Shown here one piece after another: positions 12,073 to 23,706 of a DNA stretch of 64,000 bases. The notes beneath the pieces were generated by a model. It searched no databases. It saw nothing but the letters and a program-made list of their open reading frames with translations, and was not told the DNA's origin. The DNA comes from Druceiella hillmani (lineage: Eukaryota; Arthropoda; Insecta; Lepidoptera; Hepialidae): positions 46,534,001 to 46,598,000 of the forward strand of contig JAYKKI010000004.1 in assembly GCA_039881145.1 (NCBI GenBank), in the 5' to 3' direction. Within the stretch, counting starts at the first letter, position 1; each line of letters begins with the position of its first letter. A program made the translations under genes and the position numbers.

Positions 12073-14278
12073 GAGAACAAAAATGTACCACAATGAACTT
12101 TTACAACATCTGATTATAATTAATCAAGAAAAAAAATTGAGACGCTGTGTGTGCTTAATTTTAATATGCTTCAGTTATTTTCTTGATGAGCATAACTCTG
12201 TGCGTATTATTATAGAAATAAACATAAACTTAGATATAGAACTCGAAGTCACGTTTATAGTCAACGGAACAATAAATTACACTAACACACATTCATGAAA
12301 ATGAAAAAATATCGTGGCAAATGTCTATTTCATTAAATTTAAAGATTAAGACATATTTTTTTGGAAATATATTTCGTTTATCAGAAAATTAAATTCAGTA
12401 AATCAAATTAAAAGTATGTATAGTAAGCATATCGTTGGAGGAAAATGAAAATATACTACAATAAACCCGTACCGCTGTTGATTACCGTTATATCATCTTA
12501 GTGAAAAAAAAACATACATATATAAAAGTGATAACATATTTCTATGCACATAATGTACGTAGAAAAACTGTGTTAACTAGAAAATGATAATCTATTATCT
12601 GGTGTGTTTAACGGTATTTAATTATTTCTTTTTCTGCATTAGAAAATGAAAAGTTTTTTTGCATGTTTTTTCAAGAAATCATACTTTAGCGCAATCTGCG
12701 TTAAGTCGACGGACCAATTTGAGTTTAAATAAATAATTATTAACTTTACAAATTATACTCATGTGAATCCTTACTATCATACTACTATACAGTAAATGTG
12801 AAAACGTTTTTACTTTTATTACTTAATAACTCCTTCAAAAATAAGCTTGTCGTCACTAATTATTTGACCAATATAATGTATTATGTGTGTGAAAATATAA
12901 TGTATTATGTGTGTTAAAGTGTGAAATAAATGTATTTCAAACAAATATCTTTCCGGAAAAGTAAACAATTTTTCAATAAATAATAAAAAACCTTTCTTAT
13001 CGTTTCTCTGGATGGCGGTTCTTCTACAGCTACAGAAAAGAAGTCACGAATAACAGCAAGTGTTGCATGACACTCGATATAAAATAAATTATTAACATGA
13101 CCTTTTACACAATAGATACATTCCACATTTTACGCAATTAAAAAATCAGTATTGTAATTTTATTTCAAAATTAATTCAGGCCTTTAGGTCCCAATAAACC
13201 AACCACTGCTTCCTTTTAGAAATAGCAAACGTTACTTTCCGTGTGCTATTAATTTGATGAATATGTAATACGGGTATGATATTTAAAAAAAACCTTTTAA
13301 GTACGATTGAAACTCATACTACTTGGGCACATAAAGACATTAATGGGTACATGGTACTAATATTATATGTATTTCACCATAAATATACAAATACCATAAA
13401 AAATCCTGAATTTTCCATAACCCGGAGTATTCTTTTTACTATTAGACGTAAGAAGTATGGCCTCTTTCAAACTGACATGGTAACAAAATTGGCTACGACT
13501 GGATCAAAAAACTACAATGTATGCGTGAATTTAAAACCCCTATCTTAATTCGTTTTTAAGTTAGACGCTAATGACACAAATTCAGACGAAATACTAAAAA
13601 CGGAACGCTAAAACAACGGATATGGAACGTTATAAACATAATAATGTAAAATGATCACAGTTAAAAAAATTTTAACACCACTTGCTTTTCAAACCATTCA
13701 CATCAACTTGCAAACAAGTACTAGTGTCCAATATCTTCCAAAAAAAAAAGATATCACTCATTTATGTTATAAAACTAATTAGAGTTAACAACCTCACAAT
13801 GCTTATGCGGCCAGAACCCCATACAAATGAAATGACACACACTCGTGAAATGGAAGTCTGACGTCGATAAGCGCGCTGTCCACGCTTTCTCCAATAATTA
13901 CATTCGCTAATGTTCACGTTAAATATACGTATTTAGAGAAGAAATTCAATTTTTATGATTCCATAGCAAAACAAGGAAGTCTTATAACTTCTTAATGTTC
14001 GTCCGCCCGTCTACCACACCATCATAGTTTTTACAATTTTAGTTCCATACTCGTATGTAAGAAATTTTGCATTAAAATACTTTAATTGGGAATCATTTAT
14101 TCGAAAAAACAAATTATTATATTTCAGCATACATTTAACATTAGAGATATATCATTGGAAAGATCTATCAACTTGCAACATTCTGGACAATATTACATCA
14201 ACAATTTCAATATAACATTATGAGTCTTGGGTCGTGCGTTTGGCCGGTTTTATGCAGTGAACTAACTGTTATTAAATC

Positions 14279-14620
14279 TTGAATATATTTGGCGTTAATT
14301 TTATAGAAATTCATTATTCACAATTAAATGATACTAGTATTACGTGATGTAGTATTATTTCTACTTTCTTTAAGTTCTTTACCACGACCTAGATTTCGTC
14401 GTATTATAACATCTTCAGGTAGGCTAATAAAGATAAAGATAGATAGATAAAGATAATACAGGTGGGCACCTGAAGATGTAATACAACGAAATAGCAATCT
14501 TTGCTAATAGCCCACCTGAAGATATTGTAATACGACGAAACCTAGGTCGTGGTAAAGAACTTAAAGAAAGTAGAAATAATACTACATCACGTAGTTTCAT
14601 TTAATAGTGTTATTAATTCG
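14279..14620. mobile_element. Foldback element with hammerhead-like arms, copy 1
   Basis: The left arm starts TTGAATATATTTGGCGTTA and contains CACAATTAAATG (14320), then TTTACCACGACCTAG (14378). The right arm contains the reverse complement, ending near TTTCATTTAAT (about 14604). An extra CACCTGAAGATGTAATACAA (14467) lies in the centre. The element interrupts copy B between ATTAAATC and TTAGAAA. Copy A has the uninterrupted site at about 7275-7285, so the insertion postdates the duplication. No coding capacity is seen. Confidence 0.85.
14511..14553 (+). ncRNA. Candidate hammerhead-ribozyme-like motif
   Basis: Read as RNA: CCAC, the core CUGAAGA (14516-14522), a hairpin segment, GAAA (14537-14540), then CCUAGGUC and GUGG. 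CCAC pairs with GUGG (stem I). The AC after GA and the GU before C can form a two-pair stem III with a CUAG loop. GUC is the canonical cleavage triplet. There is an extra U between CUGAAGA and stem II, and stem II is weak here, so activity is uncertain. The left arm (14381-14425) carries a related core on the minus strand. Confidence 0.45.
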
Positions 14621-17600
14621 TTAGAAATTAATGTTCAATTGAAAATGTCAATCCGCAAGAACTTCATTTAAATATTTTTCAATTAATAATTTGTCATTTT
14701 AGAATTATCACAAAGCTTTGGTAATTTTATTTTTATTAACATTTATTTATACAAATTCATCGTTTTTAGAACAAATAGTTTCAATATCTTTATTAACTTA
14801 TTCCCAAATTAAGTGAAGAGTTTGTTACAATAATTTCCACTTTTGCTTATGTCCTTGTTTTTTCGAATATAAACACATTGTGCTAAATACTAAGTACAAT
14901 GTGCAGTTATGATACGCAATTGTTAGTTCTATTAAACTTAACCAACCACCGATAGGTCTGTAGAGCCAATATTTTTATATAACTTATTAATTTCTCACTT
15001 GACATCTATTATTAATTCAGTGTCTTCGTTTACACGTTGAGTGCAATCACTTTCACTTTTACCTTATCAGTTATCAACGCAGACCAGAAATATATAATCT
15101 TTTCGAAAGCGTTAGCGCCCCTTGACGAAACGCCGACGATTTTGCACTCCAACGATTTTCATTAACGCTCAAAGCGTTTCGTCAATTTAATTTATCCCCT
15201 TTGGATATACCACCCTTCTACCCTTTCTATTTTTAACACAATTTATTAGACATTTGGCAATTGTATACTTGACCAGTTGTTACACAGATTAATGAACGTG
15301 TCAATCTCGACGCTGGAGCTCTGATTAGTTTATTCATTTATTCATATTGACATTGGATAAAAGGACTTACTTTGTTAGCCTCGTGCAGTTCTATTTTATG
15401 TCACCAAAATGTGGCACGTGATACGTGGATTGTTGAAGTTACAATGGAGATCTAAAATTTGAATTCACTTAGCTCTAAAAATGAATGAGCGAAGTTATTT
15501 CCGGGTAATTTTCAGCGTTTCCTTAATAAATAATTATTGTTAAATTCCCATTTGTTTTTGTGCTTTGTGATAAAGTTAAAGCGCTTTTCGTTTTCCTCAT
15601 TTTCCGTCTTTCTAACTGTTCACGTTTAATTATGTCATAAAGTATATAACCTCTTTTAAACTTAGTGGGAATGTTGACAACATACATAAAATGATATACG
15701 CAAATGAACAGGTTTGAAAAAGGTGATTATTCTGGATAAATAAAAAGCGTTCATGTTTTTAACTTTTATCTTCATTCGAAACGATGATAGCTCACACATT
15801 TTCTTTATTGTTAATTAAGTAATCAGAGAAGTAATCAGTAGTACATTATATTACGAGTACAGTCCATTGAATGGAATCTACTTGAGAATAGTTTTAGTCT
15901 TAAACCTCATGGAACCTTTATGAAATCACTCATGTCTCCGTCTGTTTTTGTGTCTATTTGTCACAGCCATTATTCTCAACGACTCTTGAACGTAGTGCCT
16001 TAAAATTTACCATATTAAGTGGCACATAGTTAAATTAAGACATATAAAACAGTTAAATTAAAGAACTTGTATTTTGAAGTTTTAGAAGGTCACCTTCTTA
16101 GAAAATAGTTTTTTTTTATGTCATACCACGTGTGGTGTATAAATTGAAAGAGCAAATTACGAGAATTCAAAAGCTTAAATATTTTTTGAGAATTTTATAT
16201 AACTTGTTTTCAGATTATCGATGAAAACATTCGCAAAAATACGTCTCCTTCCCCTATTAATCGAAATTGTAAGAGACAATGTTACCAAAAATTTACCAAT
16301 AAAGGTTTACAATTATTTAAGTTTCACATTTTTTGAGATATTCGCAACAATTTCACGACGGTATATACAAAAGTTTGAAGGAGCCTCTATAACGAAGGTG
16401 AATACAGGTATGGCCCGCTATAATCACTACGTCAGCGTAGCGGTTACAAAAGTATACTTTGGTACTAATACATAAGTACATGAGAGCTGAATAATTTGTT
16501 ACATAGCTGGTAATATGTCTTGTGTGAAGAATCTTCAAGCCCATTAAATGCACCTTATTTTTAAATCAATGTGAAAGGTTACATAACATATGCATTTGGT
16601 TAAATAAAAACTCAATATGAACTACTAAACTTCAAATTCTTCATTAAGCCCGATTCGTGTATGTTTCAAAAACAGTAAATGCTTAAGACGGTAACATGAT
16701 TAGTCATCTTATGTATGAATATTACCAAAGGTTTGAAAAAAATTGAAAAAGGTTTATTTAATATATTGATATTCCCTATAATAAAATGTACGGTGTATTT
16801 GAGTTCACCTATCGCACAGTACCAAAATCATGTATTGTGCGTTTAAAAACAGCTTCGGAGTGAACAGAAAAAATATCACTTATTACATCCATAATAATTT
16901 GTGTATCTAATAAATAGGTTTTTCCATCTTCCAACCGTTCGATGTATCCCATAATGATGCAAAGATATTAGAAGAACTTTTCAGTGAGTCAGTCAGTAAA
17001 AATTAAACACTATTTACGGTGGTGATCTTAGTTTAGTTGATAGAGGTTTTTGTAACGTTTTCAACTCTTTAATAAAAATAAACTACATGACCGTTGTTCT
17101 GAAACTGAAAAAATTAAACTCGATAGCAACAAATGCATGTTTTGTTTCAATGCTTGACAACTTTATTAAATGCTTTTAAATCTCTTCTCTTTTTTGGAAT
17201 TTACTCCTTAAAAATCGCCCGACATGAATTTTTATTACGAGTAAAATCACAATATCTGAATTAATCTGCGTTAAAAAAAGTGTAACAATTTGTAAATTTT
17301 GATGTAGGAGGTTATCTCCGAAACTACTCATCCGATTTCAAAAATTCTTTCACCAGTGTTTAGAAAGGACCTTCAGGATGGATATAGATTATATATTGTG
17401 CTCTTAAAAAAATCATATATTATAAAAAACTAAGTTTGGATGATATTGATATTTATATTTATATTGATATTTATATTTATTACACTCCAGTGGCGTGTTA
17501 CGCACAATGTTTTTTTTATTTTAAATTTCTTCTTGCTTCCGTTTTTTTGTCATCAGTAAAGTTTGAATTATAAAGTATATGAAGACACTCCTTGAAATCT

Positions 17601-17686
17601 CGCACTGGTACTTGAGTATTGTTATAAATTCGATTTATCTTAAACGAAAAACTCATATATTAATCTTGAATACTCTGAATCTTGAA

Positions 17687-17689
<3 letters not shown>

Positions 17690-17776
<87 letters not shown>

Positions 17777-17810
17777 CTGTCTGTGTGTGTATGTGCGCGT
17801 GTGTGTATAT
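17690..17810. repeat. (TA)n-(TG)n compound microsatellite
   Basis: About 50 bp of AT repeat is followed by about 70 bp of GT repeat with a few interruptions. Open frames here, such as runs of Ile-Tyr and Cys-Val, are artefacts of the repeat. Confidence 0.98.
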
Positions 17811-17960
17811 ATTAATGAAGAAGTAAAACAATTAGAATTTCCTAGACTTATAATTCAACTTCGTACATTGCAGAATATAGGAATGAAAAAAATTATCTAA
17901 TGAGGAAATTTGACCCTCAATTTACACATTCAATTACGGCTTTAGATTACACTTAATGTA

Positions 17961-19283
17961 TAGGTTGTCCAGTGGCAGATTTCAATGTTTGAAAAATTGT
18001 AAAAAAAAAACTACACCTCTAATACAAAGTAGATTTATTCTAACTTTATAACAACAAATGCGGATTTAATTTTTTCAAAACCACGTTTTCCAAATGGCGG
18101 CCATCGAGTCTGACACACTCTTCGAGTCTAGCACGCATGTTTTCAAAAACGCGTTTGCAGAGCGACTGGGGTATCCTACTGACTTCGGATCGAATATTTT
18201 CTTTAAATTGTATCACAGTACTCGGATTTGTTTTCTAAACAACGGAATTTAAGTATCCCCATAAGAAAAAGTCACATGGGCTTAAATCGGGTGACCTAGG
18301 TGGCCAAGGTACGGTACCGTTTCGGGATATGTTTTTTTTTCTGGAAATAACTGCCTCACTGCATTAATGGACACATTAACAGTGAGAGGTGTGGCCCCGT
18401 CCTGCTGGAACCATGTGTTTTGGTTGAAGGATGGACTATTCTGTAGTTCTACTCTGAAAAAGTCTTTTAACATCTGGGCATATCTCTCCGAATTCACAGT
18501 TACAGTTTGGCCACGTTGATTTTCAAAGAAATAAGGCCCTATGATTGCAGATGCAGGCATGGCACACCAGACTGTTACTTTAGGCTTATATAAAGGCTCT
18601 TGATGCATTTGTCTTTGGTTGTGGACATTCCAGTAACGAAAGTTCTGCTTATTCACATATCCTCCAATGTGAAAGTGAGCTTCGTCACTAAGGAATATGT
18701 TGCCTATCCGGGTAGCAGTATGAAATCTTAACAACATCACCTCCGCGTAAGTTTTTTTTACTTCAAAGTCAGAATCGTGTAAATCTTGAACAATTTGAAT
18801 TTTATATAGATGGAACTTGAGCCTTTTTTACATTATTACCTGTAAAGTTGATTTCGGAATTCCCAATATCGATGAACGTGTACGCAGTGATAAACGGGGA
18901 TTTTCAACGACAGAAACTATAACACGCTCGACATTTTCATCCGTGGCTACCAATGGTGTAGGTCCTGGCCTGGGCCTATTTAATGTTGATCCTGTACCTC
19001 TGAACATTGCTACCCATGACTGAATGAGGTTGATCGATGGTCCATCACGTAATCGACGAATACTGTAACGATTATTAAATCGACGGCGTGCTACAGACAG
19101 CGAAAATCCACTCGAAATGTACGCCTCGACGGCAAAAGCGCGGTGCTCTTCACTCCACTGTTCCATGGCTACTAAAACATCCGCACCGCTTGCGCTTCTA
19201 ACGACGCCCACCGCGCCCCTCTTATGTGTTGCGTTCAGAAACTATGTTTGTTCAAACTTTGAAATCTGCCACTGGACATCCTG
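17961..19283 (-). mobile_element. Mariner/Tc1-type transposon, 1323 bp, with TIRs and TA target duplication
   Basis: The left end reads TA-TAGGTTGTCCAGTGG. The reverse complement of the right end reads TA-CAGGATGTCCAGTGG. The terminal inverted repeats are 33 bp with about 30 matches (17961-17993 and 19251-19283), and both are flanked by TA. The only gene is a transposase on the minus strand. The length, TA target and transposase motifs fit the IS630-Tc1-mariner superfamily. Confidence 0.93.
18045..19166 (-). pseudogene. Mariner/Tc1-type transposase, three lesions
   Basis: The likely start is the ATG at 19166 (MEQWSEEHRAFAVEAY). Upstream in-frame codons are open but the first is GTG. The N-terminal part looks like a helix-turn-helix DNA-binding region, with a basic linker NRPRPGPTP. 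The catalytic part shows FLSDEAHF (first Asp), WFQQDGATP (second Asp) and PPRSPDLSPCDFFLWGYL (third Asp). Spacing between the second and third Asp is 41 or 42 residues depending on how the frameshift is read, which suggests a DD41D-like group. Lesions are an in-frame TAA at 18828-18830, a frameshift in the A-run at 18332-18340 and a TAG at 18235-18237. The reading ends with TAA at 18045-18047 after NVVLKKLNPHLLL. About 373 codons is normal for the family. It encodes the cut-and-paste enzyme of the surrounding element and is no longer functional. Confidence 0.92.
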
Positions 19284-19285
19284 TA

Positions 19286-19749
19286 TAATCAATATCGAAA
19301 AACCATTGCTAACAAAAACTTTTAAGAAATCCTGTTACCACATTAGTAAATATCATCAAATGTTTGATGTCGCTGGTAAGGTAAAAGTAACATTAATTCT
19401 GTTTTGAGGTATAACTTATGAAAGAAGTACTTATGAATGTCGACCTAGAATAGTTGGTTGCTGCGTTCACTATATGATAACTGTATGGTTCTTGGTTTAA
19501 GCACAAGAACATGAAATAAATACATTTAATCCGGTTGTATTTAATATGTCGATTACGTAACTAAAAAGAAAGATATTTGACCTAACTTCACATTAATCTA
19601 TTGATTGCATTTAAACACTACCTAACTAGTGTGAAGTAGAAGTGACGAATAAAACAAAATGAAATATCGAATTTAAAAATCAAAATTAATTAATTAAATA
19701 ATTATTTAATAAATATATTTGAAATAGAAAATCTCTCTATCGGTTAAAA

Positions 19750-19812
<63 letters not shown>

Positions 19813-21085
19813 TATACATATATATTTATATAATATCTCCAAAACTTTTCCTGTACCCAACTTAAAATGTTTCGCGTTATATTATTAATAACAATTTATG
19901 GATATATACACAGGCAAATAAGTTTCTGTTTCTTGTTCACTTTGCATTAGTGTAGAGATTAGATTTTAATTGTTGACCCAAAAATATATATCGTATTCCA
20001 AAGTATCTGAAGCAGTTTCTTGAAAGAAGAGCGGCAATCGGGTTGAAGAATTGTTTACCCCTGCGGAAATACGATTTGTCAACTCGACATTTTACACGGC
20101 TCGTACATCACAGAGTAATAATATATTTTCTGACAAACTTAAAACCGATACCTTTATTAGTTTTAATGTAACTGAATAATAAACAACAGATTTTCATTTC
20201 AAAAAAGTAAATGTGATCTCATTTACGATACCCGTAATACGCAAAAAATAACAAAAGAATAATTTTAACGTAAGTGATTAAAGTTTTTCAACAGAGTTCA
20301 TTTTGTTAAACAACAGAATAATTGATTACCAAAGTGGCATGTAGGTTAGGGTCACACCAGCGTGGCCTCCCGCCGAATTTGTTTACATGTTTTCCACGTT
20401 TCGTCATGGAAAATATCCATTACTGATAACTTTACTCGAAGTTCACTATCTATGTTGAATTTGTTAATACCATTTCGTGTAACGGAAATTATCTTCGTTT
20501 ATAGCTACCATTAGTTCCACATGAACATTTTCAGAGTAATTGGAATTCTAGTGCATATGTTCGAATTTAGTATATCAATGTAATTGAAATCAATAATAAA
20601 ATAAATATATCGTCCACACGGTACGATTATGAGAACATAAAGATTGGTCCGTTCGAAAACCGTCATACAGAATGCGATATACTAATGTACGTTAAAAACA
20701 TAAGCATAAGTACTAATATCTAATTTAAAGCAGCGAAATTTGAGTTGTCACATTGTTTACTTAGTACAGTAAAAATCATTGCTAAAACCAAAAGTGTTTT
20801 TTCTTACATTAAATTAATTTTACATGGAATATTTTTACTCACGTTCATAAAAGTAATATGAGAAGTTTACATTTATTAATTATAACGACTAATCAGGGAA
20901 AAATCAATATTAATAAATAAACAATTGTAAGGAAAGTTGACACGAAACGACTACGTCAGAATGGGAACAGTATATATGTCATTATGTATCCACCACGTCT
21001 CAAAAATTTAATTTTATTTGTCATTCAGCCTTTTTTGAAATGTTTTCTTTTGATTTGGATGGTCTATGAAGTCCATATAAATATT
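19286..21085. other. AT-rich non-coding stretch with a (TA)n tract
   Basis: A TA microsatellite occupies 19752-19835. No coding, RNA or transposon signature is recognised in the rest. The open frame at 19117-19407 mostly overlaps the transposon end and is a shadow. Confidence 0.7.
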
Positions 21086-21361
21086 GATCTCTCTGTATAT
21101 CCTAAATAATAGTCTTTCCATGCATCTGCAATTTTAGTTTCTTTGCGTGTATCTCAAATATTAGTCTGTTTTCATGTAGCTTAAATATTATTTACTTTGC
21201 ATATATCCTAAATATTAGTCTCTTTCGATGTATCCGAAATATTAGTTTCTTTGCATGTATCCTGAATATTAGTCTCTTTCTATGTATCCGAAATATTAGT
21301 TTCCTTGCATATATCCTAAATATTAGTCGCTTTGCATGTATCCTAAGTAATAGTCTCTTTT
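21086..21361. repeat. 27-bp minisatellite, about 10 units
   Basis: Diverged 27-bp units of the form AGTCTCTTTGCATGTATCC followed by TAAATATT repeat about ten times. Two unit subtypes, TTTCTATGTATCCGAAA and TTTGCATGTATCCTAAA, partly alternate, hinting at a 54-bp higher-order unit. There is no spacer diversity, so it is not CRISPR-like. Confidence 0.93.
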
Positions 21362-23198
21362 AGGTTCATCTTAATGCTGGCACCTTTTCCTAGAAATTTA
21401 GTACGGTTGGCTTTCACAATCTGCTCTAACAATGCTATAACAATCTGCTCTAACAGTGTTATGAACTTTATATTTATCCATCTCAAATCTATCTCATATC
21501 CTTATACTATCCTTAAATATTTGTTATAATTGAATAATAGGTAAAATCATAATGGTTATAATGAATTATTCTGATATTTGCCTCGAGAAATTTTACTTAT
21601 GTCACAAATTAGTTATTGGTTCTCTATTTTAAAGTTTCATATTGTGTTCCACTTGATCGTGTTTATCTAACGAAATTTTATTAGTTTTTCGTCTATCTAT
21701 ATATGTTTTGTATGTATTGATACAATTTATCATAAACACTGACGTAAGTTTTCTAATAACTTATGTAACCGTAGTAGAGCTTTCAACTTTGCATTTTGGT
21801 TAGTGTAGATCTCGATGTCCATTAACAGTTTCTTCACATCCATTGGAGCTTTATGAAAATATTTATGTTCTTTTGGATAGTTTTATTGTTTCCAATACTA
21901 TTTCAGAATTAACTTGGGTGCGTTAATTATTGAAACAATGAAAATAAATAATTGAATAAAAAATGCAATAAAAATTAACAACCGAATGAAAAATATTAGT
22001 GGGAATTTATATTTAAATATTGACATAAATATTCAATATTACCTTACTTAGCGTATGTCTTGTTAAACATTTTTTTTAATGATAATCAAACTGTAAGGAT
22101 CGTCTTTGTGCTAAATATTAATGATAGACGAAGAGAACGATAAATAAGGTAAATCCATTAAAAACACTACATAAATAAAAGTCGAAAACGAAGTTTGAAT
22201 ACAATTTTTAAAACTGGCCGCTATGTGTTACATACTATCCACATTATCGATTACGAATGCATAATACTCGTCTTCACGAATTACTACCCTAAAAAAATTT
22301 AAACATCCGGCTACAACGTCGGTAAGAACAGTGACTGCATATTACTATTACAGGTAATAATATTAGAAGAGCCGCTGCCAATCAAACTATAACTAAATGA
22401 GTAACTACATCTCTGTGCTATAACACTAGTTGAAAATATCAAAACTTATTATAAAAACCAAAATAGACTAATTTTTGTGCTACTCTGCTATTTGTCTCTG
22501 GGATTGACCAGTTTTAAGTATTGTAAGCTCGGTAAGAAATCAATGTCACCTTCAGTATTAAAATTCTCTTGAGTTCCAAATTCAATATCATTGACAATTG
22601 AAATACTAATTCGAAACAATCCATTAAATGTGATATCAATGAATACTAGTACCCACCCTGAGGAAATGACGTTTGGCAGTTAGCTGGCTTCCAACTTACG
22701 AGTAACTATTTAACTGTTTGACAAAATCTGTCAGTTCGCAGTGTCGCCTTACACACAATGAATTAACTAAGCTATTCTGATACGACATGTTCTCAGACAA
22801 AGCGGATTTTGATATCCTCTTGTCTAGGGCTTAGCTCTCTAACAAATATAGGATAACGCCCTTAGTGAATTCTAGGCAAAGCTTTCACTATGCGGTTCGA
22901 TCAACCGGAGAGATGGAATATAAGCTTATGTTTATGATAAATTGTATCAATACATTTAATGAAGTCGTTGAGAAGTTGTGTCTGCACTTAGTATGTTCTT
23001 GATTAAATATTATTTATCTGTACTATCCGAAAATATTGCAATAAATGTCAAAATATTAGTTTTAAAAATCTATGTTTACTATTTATCCTTATTCTCTTAT
23101 GTGCAATTTTCTATTATATATTCTATTTTCTTATGTGCAATTTTCTGTTATATATTATTTTATATTTTCTTTTGACTTCATTGTAAAAACATATATTT
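21362..23198. other. AT-rich non-coding stretch, nothing recognised
   Basis: I see no conserved motif, transposon end or plausible exon. The 65-residue frame at 22978-23175 is low-complexity Phe/Tyr/Ile. Confidence 0.6.
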
Positions 23199-23706
23199 GT
23201 ATTTAGTTTAGTTCTGTATCACATAATTGATACAAATTGAATTATGAAATAATTTTTAATAGTATATAGCATAGCTTTCTGTCTAATTTACATAATGTGT
23301 AATCAATACAATGCTATGTAATAAAAATAGATGGACCAACATTTTTAAAGTGTTAGCAAACATTTATTGTATTTTAGTAAGGTTTGTTTCACATAATTGA
23401 TATAAATTAAATTATAACATAATTTTAAAAAAAAACATGACATAGTTTTCTAACTAATTTACGTAATATGTAATCAATACACTGCTAGTTACCAAAGACA
23501 AGTGGATCAAAAATTTTCAATTGTCAGCAAGTATTAATGGTAATTGCATTATTTGTATTTTATTTAGGTTTGTTTCAAATAATTGATTCAAATGTATTGA
23601 TGGTATATGTTCTAATAATATGTAGCATAATTTTCTTACTAATTTACGAAAGGACAATTATTATCCGGTGATTTACCAAAAATATATAGCTCAAACATTT
23701 TCATAT
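23199..23706. repeat. Tandem repeat of about 172-186 bp, 2.8 units
   Basis: Units begin near 23199, 23371 and 23557, each with TTAGGTTTGTTTCACATAATTGAT or a close variant. Each then has CTAATTTACGTAA, TAATCAATACA and a stretch about 30 bp further on resembling GTGGATCAAAAATTTTCA. The third unit is truncated. No protein is encoded. Confidence 0.85.

Larger units (their letters stand above)
12075..17680 (+). repeat. Copy B of the tandem segmental duplication
   Basis: This is the shorter copy, about 5.6 kb, and lacks the Helitron and the amplified minisatellite. Its own gains are a foldback element (14279-14620), about 450 bp at 15690-16165, and about 350 bp at 17170-17520. The match with copy A ends near 17660, just before a TA/TG microsatellite (compare 11690). 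No conserved reading frame is shared with copy A, so I annotate no gene in it. Confidence 0.8.

Noticed and set aside
17579..17900. Overlapping open frames on both strands rich in Tyr-Ile and Cys-Val
   Set aside because: They are translations of the TA/TG microsatellite, not genes.
21086..21361. Regularly spaced repeats that might suggest a CRISPR array
   Set aside because: Units are directly adjacent with no spacers, and the genome is eukaryotic.
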